NCBI GenBank assembly: GCA_963576475.1
Contig: OY754979.1
Coordinates: forward strand, 34,819,778 to 34,883,777
Direction of reading: 5' to 3'
DNA length: 64,000 nucleotides
From: Molanna angustata
Lineage: Eukaryota; Arthropoda; Insecta; Trichoptera; Molannidae
The notes under the pieces are model-generated. The model worked only from the letters and a program-made list of their open reading frames with translations. It searched no databases and was not told where the DNA came from. Below are positions 56,761 through 64,000 of the stretch, piece after piece; the stretch's first letter is position 1, and the number at the start of each line of letters is the position of its first letter. The position numbers and the translations under genes were made by a program.

Positions 56761-59700
56761 TCATTTATTTAGTTTGGCCACCTTCTGTGCCACTAATTCC
56801 AAAAATTCAATGTATTGTGGATTGTTTATTGCTTCTGTTCTATTTTGGAAGTTTATGTTTTTTCTTTGAAGAAGCATTTGGATGCTCCATCGCTCTCTCT
56901 GGAACATCGGACAATTTTCGATTATATGGTCTATGGACTGTTCGCTGGTGTCATCGCATTGGCATAGGGCGTCATCTACTTTTTTGAAGCGATGTAGGTA
57001 TGATTTGTTCGCTCCGTGCCCTGTGAGCATCTGTGTGAGGAAATATGAGATTTTGTTGTATTTCCTGAATGCATGTGCTTGTTGTAAGTTGTTAAAGAAT
57101 GTCTTAGTGACTTTGCCAGTTTGCGATTCAGCATATCTCTGTTCCCATTTGCTCAGGAGGTGTTGTCTTATAAGCCTTTTTGCGTGACTCAGCGGAAATT
57201 TATCATATATTTTAACAGTCTTTGTTTTTGTTGCTGCATCTTTTGCAAGTTGGTCAGCTCGTTCGTTGCCCGGTATTCCAGAGTGTCCTTTAATCCAAGC
57301 AAATGTGCACGTTGTGCCGTTTTCTTTCAAGCTTTTGCAGGTGTTTTGTATGGAAAAGACAAGCCGGTTAGTCGGGGCTCCGTTTTCGAGCGCTTTTATT
57401 GCACTTTTGCAATCCGATAAAAGTTTAACCTGCGAGTGCTTTTGTCTTTGTTTCGTTAGCCATTCTAGCGATTCTCTGATGGCTACGAGCTCGGCCTGAA
57501 AGACGGTGCAATGGTCTGCCATGGGAAGTTTTTTGGTGGCTATCTCTTTATTATCATGGTCAAAGGTAACAAAAGCTGCTCCAACTTTCCCTTCCGTTTT
57601 GCTACCATCTGTATAGATGTATAGGGTATCGGCGTCAGTTGTCGAAGACTGCTCGATATTGCCGAGGTATTCGGTTTTCACCCCTATTTGTTCGGTTGGG
57701 TGCGGGAGTTCTTTAATCTTTACCTTGTTCTGGAGCCTTACGTCCGAAGGGAGTAGCTCTTGGATGGTACCTTTTATTTTGGTGTCGTATATTAGTGACA
57801 GCTCTTCCACCTTCAAGTCCAGTGGCATGACTCCTGCTATTGCTTGGACGGACGTGAGCGACGTTGTTCTGTATGCCTTGCATATTCTCAGTGCGACCGC
57901 CCGTTGGACGATGTTGAGCTTCTTGCGGATGTTTTGCCTTTTCGCAGCGTCCGCCCAGACGCTGGACGCATAGGTCACTACTGGCTCTGTTATTCCATGG
58001 TATATGGTTTTAATAGCTTCAGGGGGCAGTCCCCATGTCGCTTTTGCCATGGTCGTTAATTTATTAGTGATGCCAGTAGCTTTTTTACAAATCGTGTCCA
58101 CGTGTTTGCTCCAGTTTAACTTGTGATCAATAGTGACCCCTAGTACTTTGGCGTCTTCAGAGAGGGGGAGTGGCTGGCCATTCATAATAATCTTTGGTTC
58201 TCTCACTCTCCTCTTAGTCATGAAGAGCACCTTTGTTTTTGCCTCTGAAAATGAAAGCTTTACTTTTGTTCCCCATTGGGAGACCGTATCGAGAGTTACG
58301 TTGGCGATCGTTTCCAGAGTTGGAGTGTCAGCTGCTTCAATAATGAGGAAGACATCATCCGCGAAGGCTTGGATGTGTACGTTGGGATGGAAAGGCAGTT
58401 GAAGGAGTTGGTCTAGGATTATGTTCCAGAACATAGGTCCGCAGGCCGATCCTTGAATGCAACCTTTGTTGCTCTCTTTCCATACTTTTACGCCTGCGTA
58501 GACGGTCTCGACAGTTCGATCACTCAGGTAGTTCTTTATGAGTGCGAAAGTATTGCGGGGGCAGCTCTTATCGGCCAGCTGGCTGAGCAGGAACGGCCAC
58601 CACGCATTGTCGAACGCCCCTTGGATATCTAAGGAGATAGCTAGCACTACGTTTCCTTTTCTTTGGGCGGTCTTGATCCTTCTGACCGTGTCGTAGAGAG
58701 CGTCTTCAGTGCTCGTTTGGGGCGTGAAACCAAACTGTCGTAAGCTGAGTCTTTCCTCACTTATGAGTCTCCATTGTGTACGGGATGCGATCAGTTTCTC
58801 GAGTGTCTTTCCAAGAACGGATATCAATCCGATCGGACGGTATGACGATATGTCCTCGTAGTCATCTTTACCCGGTTTGGGGATGATTTTGATTCGGGCA
58901 ATTTTCCACGCTCTCGGGAAACATCCGAGTCTGAGGCAAGCATTGTAAATGGCTGTCAACTCTTTCGGGATCGCTTCGAAGGCTTGTAGACATATGTCAG
59001 AGGTGAAGTGGTCACTTCCTGGGGCTTTGGATGGATTCATGGACACGATTATTTTTTTGACCTCTTCCTGCGTAAAGGGCTGTTCGTCTTCGAGGGAAGG
59101 CGTGGAGCGTGAGTTAATTCGAATGTTGGTCTGCTCGGTCGTCTCGTTGTTCGTGTCATCATCCGGAAAGAATTTCTCGAGGAAGGCTTCCGCAGATTCT
59201 CGCGCCGTGTTTGTGAATCCTTTTGCAGTTTTGACAGTCTCGGGTGGTTTGCGACTGTAGGGTTTCAAGATTCGTTGGACGCAGCTCCAGACGGTTTCGT
59301 TTTCTTGGATTTGACAGTATTCTTTCCAACTTTTGGTTCTTGCAACCTGGATGGCCTCTTTGAACTCCTGTTTGGCTCTAATGTATTCTGGAAGCGTAAT
59401 TTGGGTTCTCCTCGCGATGGCTGAGTTTTTGAGTCTTCTTTTAGAGGCTATGGCCTTCTTCTTTAACGACTCTAGCTCAGAGTTCCACCACGGGCACTTC
59501 TTTCGCTTAGCAGGTCTGATGGGTGGTATCGCTGCTCTGCAGGATTCGTGGATACCATCCGTGATGGATTGAATCTGTCTTTCCAGTATCACAGTTTGGT
59601 CGTTTTCAGAAATTCTTTCCTCGTTGATCTGTTTACTTTCCACGTGAGCTATTAGTTTCTTTTGGAACTTCGTCCAGTTAGCTTTGGCTGTTTTATACAA

Positions 59701-60408
59701 AAACGTGGAGTCTTCTATCGAACCAGGCGTTGTTTGTCTCTCAATGTCAAATGTAATTGCGTTATGATCGGAGAGTGGAGCTATTTCCCTGTCAACTTTC
59801 CAATGACTGATTTTGCTGAGTAGGTTTTGCGTACAAACTGTAACGTCAATTACGCTCGATATATCGATGTTATTGCGCGTAATTTCGAAGGTTGGTGTAT
59901 TGCCTTCGTTTAAGACGTGGAGTTGATGTTGAGATAAGAAGTCTATGACTTCTTCTCCTCTTTTGTCAGTTCGCGCGCTGCCCCACCAGATGCTTTTAGC
60001 ATTTGCATCAGCACCAAAAAGGACGGTATGCTTTTTGTCCGAATTCATAATTTTATCGACGCAGGAAACGTTCCTTTCAACGCTTTCTCCTGGTTCGCAG
60101 TATACAGATCCAACGACCAACTTAATTCCGCCGAGTGTCATCTCCACAAACACGCACGCGTGATCGGAAAACTGCTGTAACATGATGCTGTCATTCGCGG
60201 TCCCTTTGGCCACTAGAATTGCCGCCTTGACCACATGGTCTTTTTGCGGTTTCTGGAAGGTCAGTCCATCAAAGATCTTCTTGTTGACCTTTCCTTTATT
60301 CCCAGTGTAGGGTTCTTGTAGAAGAGCAACATCATAGCCTTCCTCGGAAAACTTATCAATGAAGCTCAACGTTGCCGCTTCGCACCTCTGGAGATTGACT
60401 TGAGCCAT
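56761..60408 (-). CDS. TRE4 ORF2: endonuclease, reverse transcriptase, RNase H
   Basis: 1215 codons from an ATG. The endonuclease has VNLQRCEAAT, LLQEPYTGN (QEP 31-33), FGADANAKSIWWG (131-143) and SDHN (213-216). The RT has SSYRPIGLISVLGKTLEKL (521-539), AISLDIQGAFDNAWW (590-604), KGCIQGSACGPMFWN (648-662) and the catalytic AFADD (681-685). The RNase H has acidic residues D934 (YTDGS), E973 (QAEL), D999 (LLSDC) and D1052 (NERADQ). The C-terminal CQCDDTSEQSIDHIIENC motif (about 1145-1165) is the R1-clade zinc-like motif. The protein aligns throughout with TRE3 ORF2 but is clearly a different family. All catalytic motifs appear intact. It would drive target-primed insertion into telomeric DNA. 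Confidence 0.95.
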   Translation of the reverse strand: MAQVNLQRCEAATLSFIDKFSEEGYDVALLQEPYTGNKGKVNKKIFDGLTFQKPQKDHVVKAAILVAKGTANDSIMLQQFSDHACVFVEMTLGGIKLVVGSVYCEPGESVERNVSCVDKIMNSDKKHTVLFGADANAKSIWWGSARTDKRGEEVIDFLSQHQLHVLNEGNTPTFEITRNNIDISSVIDVTVCTQNLLSKISHWKVDREIAPLSDHNAITFDIERQTTPGSIEDSTFLYKTAKANWTKFQKKLIAHVESKQINEERISENDQTVILERQIQSITDGIHESCRAAIPPIRPAKRKKCPWWNSELESLKKKAIASKRRLKNSAIARRTQITLPEYIRAKQEFKEAIQVARTKSWKEYCQIQENETVWSCVQRILKPYSRKPPETVKTAKGFTNTARESAEAFLEKFFPDDDTNNETTEQTNIRINSRSTPSLEDEQPFTQEEVKKIIVSMNPSKAPGSDHFTSDICLQAFEAIPKELTAIYNACLRLGCFPRAWKIARIKIIPKPGKDDYEDISSYRPIGLISVLGKTLEKLIASRTQWRLISEERLSLRQFGFTPQTSTEDALYDTVRRIKTAQRKGNVVLAISLDIQGAFDNAWWPFLLSQLADKSCPRNTFALIKNYLSDRTVETVYAGVKVWKESNKGCIQGSACGPMFWNIILDQLLQLPFHPNVHIQAFADDVFLIIEAADTPTLETIANVTLDTVSQWGTKVKLSFSEAKTKVLFMTKRRVREPKIIMNGQPLPLSEDAKVLGVTIDHKLNWSKHVDTICKKATGITNKLTTMAKATWGLPPEAIKTIYHGITEPVVTYASSVWADAAKRQNIRKKLNIVQRAVALRICKAYRTTSLTSVQAIAGVMPLDLKVEELSLIYDTKIKGTIQELLPSDVRLQNKVKIKELPHPTEQIGVKTEYLGNIEQSSTTDADTLYIYTDGSKTEGKVGAAFVTFDHDNKEIATKKLPMADHCTVFQAELVAIRESLEWLTKQRQKHSQVKLLSDCKSAIKALENGAPTNRLVFSIQNTCKSLKENGTTCTFAWIKGHSGIPGNERADQLAKDAATKTKTVKIYDKFPLSHAKRLIRQHLLSKWEQRYAESQTGKVTKTFFNNLQQAHAFRKYNKISYFLTQMLTGHGANKSYLHRFKKVDDALCQCDDTSEQSIDHIIENCPMFQRERWSIQMLLQRKNINFQNRTEAINNPQYIEFLELVAQKVAKLNK

Positions 60409-60424
60409 TTTGATGGAGGGGCCC

Positions 60425-61594
60425 TTAGCAAAGGTATTCGACCATGTCCCTGTACCGTTTTAGATACCTTCTGTATATTGGGCACTCTTTGGTTTGGTCT
60501 TTGTGCCGAGTCGGTTGTGTTTCCTTGTATTTTTTATTGCTCTCCAAGCAATGTGCACATTCCGACTGTTTACCTTTGCATTCATTAGGTGGGTGACTTT
60601 GGCAGCACAGTCTGCACGTTTCCTCCGGTGCATTGCACTTTGCTGCATAGTGGCCGTACCTCTGACATTTCCTGCATGTCAGGGACCCAATGTGTTCGTC
60701 GACCTTCACCTTAAGGAACCCGATGTTGACAGATTCCGCTCTCAAAAGCTCATCGAATAGCTGAGGAGATGTTGAAATTACCACCTTTTTAAGCAAGTTA
60801 TTTCTCCTAAATCTTGCCATGTACACAATTTTTGTGTCCTTATCGAGACCCTCTTTGTATTTATTTGAGATCGAGGGATTCTGTTTCCACAGTCCCTCGA
60901 GTATCTCCTCCTCTGTCAGGTGCTCTTCGACACCGATAAGGATTATTCTGGGTCTCAATTTGGGTTTTTCGATTGTGGTTATATTTTCTTGGCTGGCTAA
61001 GATTTTACGGAGTTTTTCGATATGCTCAGCTGTGTCGCACTGAACAGCGACCTGATTTCCGGTCTTTTTCCATATTTTGCTCACTCGCAGTCCCGATTTA
61101 ATAGGGTTTACCTCTTTCTTAATTTGTTTGAGAATGTCTTCAGAGGCCATCGGTTTTTTGCCTGTAACCACTATTGTTTGGGCGCGAGGAATGGTTTTTG
61201 CTGCTTGGCGAGATGTTGAGGGAGAAGGTGGTGATGATCGTGGTGTTGGAGTAAGCAGGGCGGGCCAATCGTGCGCTTTTAAGGCGAAAGCATTTGTGTG
61301 CCTTATTTCTTGTTCCAACAGTTTTTGTGTGTTGGAAAGGCGCTCTTTATGTAGGTCTTCTTTACTCGAAAGGACCCGCTCGGCAAGTTCCTCTGCGCAT
61401 ACCGATATTGAGTTGAGGCTATCCTTAATCTCCTTTTTGATTTGTTTGTGGATATTGCCACTCCTATCAAGAGCTGTGAGAGCGGTGGTGATGAATGCCA
61501 AAATTGGTCTTAAAAGGCTTTTGCAAGCCCTGGGTGTCTCTTCAGAGGTGCTTGGGGTTTGTGATTGGGTGGCGGCGGCTGGTGATTTTGACAT
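60425..61594 (-). CDS. TRE4 ORF1: Gag-like zinc-knuckle protein
   Basis: 389 codons from the ATG at 61592-61594. The N-terminus is Ser/Thr/Pro-rich with a possible coiled coil (about 40-100, KEDLHKERLSNTQKLLEQEI). The middle contains SEDILKQIKKEVNPIKSGLR, comparable with the other ORF1 proteins. At the C-terminus (305-389) are CRKCQRYGHYAAKC, CRLCCQSHPPNEC and CAHC...H...C zinc motifs. The stop is 16 bp before the ORF2 ATG. Expected to bind element RNA and support telomere delivery, as shown for Bombyx SART1/TRAS1 ORF1. Confidence 0.92.
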   Translation of the reverse strand: MSKSPAAATQSQTPSTSEETPRACKSLLRPILAFITTALTALDRSGNIHKQIKKEIKDSLNSISVCAEELAERVLSSKEDLHKERLSNTQKLLEQEIRHTNAFALKAHDWPALLTPTPRSSPPSPSTSRQAAKTIPRAQTIVVTGKKPMASEDILKQIKKEVNPIKSGLRVSKIWKKTGNQVAVQCDTAEHIEKLRKILASQENITTIEKPKLRPRIILIGVEEHLTEEEILEGLWKQNPSISNKYKEGLDKDTKIVYMARFRRNNLLKKVVISTSPQLFDELLRAESVNIGFLKVKVDEHIGSLTCRKCQRYGHYAAKCNAPEETCRLCCQSHPPNECKGKQSECAHCLESNKKYKETQPTRHKDQTKECPIYRRYLKRYRDMVEYLC

Positions 61595-61667
61595 GGTAAA
61601 GTTGAAACAAATCAGGTAGAAACTGAAAACAGAAAACTGAAACAGGGGTGAAGAATGGCCTTGACAG

Positions 61668-61668
<1 letters not shown>

Positions 61669-61697
<29 letters not shown>
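61669..61697 (-). other. Poly(T) tract (sense) upstream of TRE4 ORF1
   Basis: A plus-strand run of about 29 A separates ORF1 (75 bp away) from the first 741-bp monomer. Confidence 0.85.
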
Positions 61698-61699
<2 letters not shown>

Positions 61700-61702
61700 A
61701 GG

Positions 61703-63757
61703 GCACTCTAGTGTGAATGAATAAATATGATATGTATAGGTATGTATATATGTAGGTATGTAAAATGAATAAATATAATATGTATAGGTATGTATATGGG
61801 TGCTGTGTCAAATTTTTGAAACAATAAAATATAATATCGATAAATAAAATAAATATAATATGTATAGGTATGATATGGGTGTTGTGAAATTAAAATATAT
61901 AATATGTATGTATGTAATGAAAGTATATAATATGTGTTTGTGTAATGAAAATATATAATATGTATTTGTGTAATTAAAATAAATAATATGTAGGTATTTG
62001 TGTGATGAAAATATAAAATATATGATAGGTAGCTATGAATTGAGAGTTATAGCAGAAACTAATGAGAATATAAGAATTAAGAAAATTATGTATATGGATT
62101 TAAAAATAAATGCAAATCAAGGCTCGGAATCGAACTTTGCCTAGAAGTTTTGTAAATACTTAGAGAATTTATACCTATTTGAAATTTAACAATTTGAAAA
62201 TATAATATTTAAAATATCGAACCAATCTTCTCAAGAAGTGTGTGTGTCTTCAGCGGCTACTTGACTAACAATGGGTGGTCCCGTGCTTCCGCAGATTACA
62301 CGTGATGTGTGAGTGGTTTGAACGCTTTGTTGGTTAGAAACAGTCAAATTTTAATACAATGTTCACGTGATGTTTGGATGATCAAATTTGAAACAAAGTT
62401 GATATTCTATGTGTGTGTATAAATTAATAAAAATTATATATGTGCACTCTAGTGTGAATGAATAAATATGATATGTATAGGTATGTATATATGTAGGTAT
62501 GTAAAATGAATAAATATAATATGTATAGGTATGTATATGGGTGCTGTGTCAAATTTTTGAAACAATAAAATATAATATCGATAAATAAAATAAATATAAT
62601 ATGTATAGGTATGATATGGGTGTTGTGAAATTAAAATATATAATATGTATGTATGTAATGAAAGTATATAATATGTGTTTGTGTAATGAAAATATATAAT
62701 ATGTATTTGTGTAATTAAAATAAATAATATGTAGGTATTTGTGTGATGAAAATATAAAATATATGATAGGTAGCTATGAATTGAGAGTTATAGCAGAAAC
62801 TAATGAGAATATAAGAATTAAGAAAATTATGTATATGGATTTAAAAATAAATGCAAATCAAGGCTCGGAATCGAACTTTGCCTAGAAGTTTTGTAAATAC
62901 TTAGAGAATTTATACCTATTTGAAATTTAACAATTTGAAAATATAATATTTAAAATATCGAACCAATCTTCTCAAGAAGTGTGTGTGTCTTCAGCGGCTA
63001 CTTGACTAACAATGGGTGGTCCCGTGCTTCCGCAGATTACACGTGATGTGTGAGTGGTTTGAACGCTTTGTTGGTTAGAAACAGTCAAATTTTAATACAA
63101 TGTTCACGTGATGTTTGGATGATCAAATTTGAAACAAAGTTGATATTCTATGTGTGTGTATAAATTAATAAAAATTATATATGTGCACTCTAGTGTGAAT
63201 GAATAAATATGATATGTATAGGTATGTATATATGTAGGTATGTAAAATGAATAAATATAATATGTATAGGTATGTATATGGGTGCTGTGTCAAATTTTTG
63301 AAACAATAAAATATAATATCGATAAATAAAATAAATATAATATGTATAGGTATGATATGGGTGTTGTGAAATTAAAATATATAATATGTATGTATGTAAT
63401 GAAAGTATATAATATGTGTTTGTGTAATGAAAATATATAATATGTATTTGTGTAATTAAAATAAATAATATGTAGGTATTTGTGTGATGAAAATATAAAA
63501 AAATTTATGATAGGTAGCTATGAATTGAGAGTTATAGCAGAAACTAATGAGAATATAAGAATTAAGAAAATTATGTATATGGATTTAAAAATAAATGCAA
63601 ATCAAGGCTCGGAATCGAACTTTGCCTAGAAGTTTTGTAAATACTTAGGGAATTTATATTTGAAATTTATCAATTTGAAAATATAATATTAAAAAATATC
63701 GAACCAATCTTCTCAAGAAGTGTGTGTGTCTTCAGCGGCTACTTGACTAACAAATTG
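61703..63757 (-). repeat. TRE4 5' tandem monomers, 741 bp, about 2.8 copies
   Basis: GCACTCTAGTGTGAATGAAT recurs at 61703, 62444 and 63185, exactly 741 bp apart. The units are nearly identical, with a few changes in the last one near 63496-63505 and 63650-63690. The minus strand of each has AGTTCGATTCCGAGCC, a match to a Pol III B box. The last copy is cut at TTGACTAACAA, where TTAGG repeats start. Confidence 0.95.
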
Positions 63758-64000
63758 GTTAGGTTAGGTTAGGTTAGGTTAGGTTAGGTTAGGTTAGGTT
63801 AGGTTAGGTTAGGTTAGGTTAGGTTAGGTTAGGTTAGGTTAGGTTAGGTTAGGTTAGGTTAGGTTAGGTTAGGTTAGGTTAGGTTAGGTTAGGTTAGGTT
63901 AGGTTAGGTTAGGTTAGGTTAGGTTAGGTTAGGTTAGGTTAGGTTAGGTTAGGTTAGGTTAGGTTAGGTTAGGTTAGGTTAGGTTAGGTTAGGTTAGGTT
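63758..64000 (+). repeat. Telomeric (TTAGG)n array 4, runs off the window
   Basis: About 48 perfect units to the last base. If the G-rich strand follows the normal polarity, the chromosome end lies to the right. Confidence 0.98.

Larger units (their letters stand above)
56188..63757 (-). mobile_element. TRE4: full-length telomere-targeted non-LTR retrotransposon
   Basis: From 3' to 5' it has an A-tail (T17) directly on TTAGG, a 3' UTR with the conserved module, ORF2 (56761-60408), ORF1 (60425-61594), a poly(T) tract and 2.8 copies of a 741-bp monomer ending at TTAGG array 4. Both ORFs are open. TRE1 is a recent truncated relative. Confidence 0.93.

Overview
This is nuclear DNA from an arthropod, most likely an insect. 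It is AT-rich, has spliceosomal introns, carries many small inverted-repeat transposons, and contains long perfect arrays of the insect telomere pentamer TTAGG. The order cannot be fixed from the sequence alone.

Left part (1-35 kb): a chromosome arm with two recognisable host genes. The last two visible exons of a d4/requiem-type double-PHD-finger gene lie at 6.8-7.2 kb. A complete four-exon vesicular GABA/inhibitory amino acid transporter (VGAT) lies at 17.65-24.85 kb, and its exon phases match exactly (553 residues). Around and inside them are at least eight inverted-repeat elements, tRNA-derived SINEs, a broken Ty1/copia element inside a larger inverted-repeat element, a hAT transposase remnant, several minisatellites and a decayed non-LTR reverse transcriptase. 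No bacterial-style operons are present.

Right part (35.3-64 kb): a telomeric or subtelomeric domain. Five (TTAGG)n tracts, all in the same orientation, are separated by four non-LTR retrotransposons, all on the minus strand. They look like R1-clade TRAS/SART-type elements and are called TRE1-TRE4 here. TRE3 (46.66-55.32 kb) and TRE4 (56.19-63.76 kb) look full-length, with open ORF1 (zinc-knuckle Gag-like) and ORF2 (endonuclease, reverse transcriptase, RNase H). TRE1 is a 5'-truncated near-copy of TRE4. TRE2 keeps ORF1 but has lost most of its endonuclease and reverse transcriptase, and its 3' UTR is split by a plus-strand CR1/Jockey-like element whose own ORF2 is open.

What is most worth a second look: the TRE families have diverged proteins, yet their 3' UTRs share a structured module. 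It has a two-part stem with a constant 14-nt bulge, a second hairpin, and paired sites that change together between families, plus a terminal CCTTG/CAAGG hairpin. At the 5' side each family carries its own tandem monomers (452 bp x 7.4, 741 bp x 2.8, about 185 bp x 3) directly abutting TTAGG repeats. Together this looks like a telomere maintained or colonised by sequence-specific retrotransposons with monomer-type promoters and a conserved 3' RNA recognition structure.
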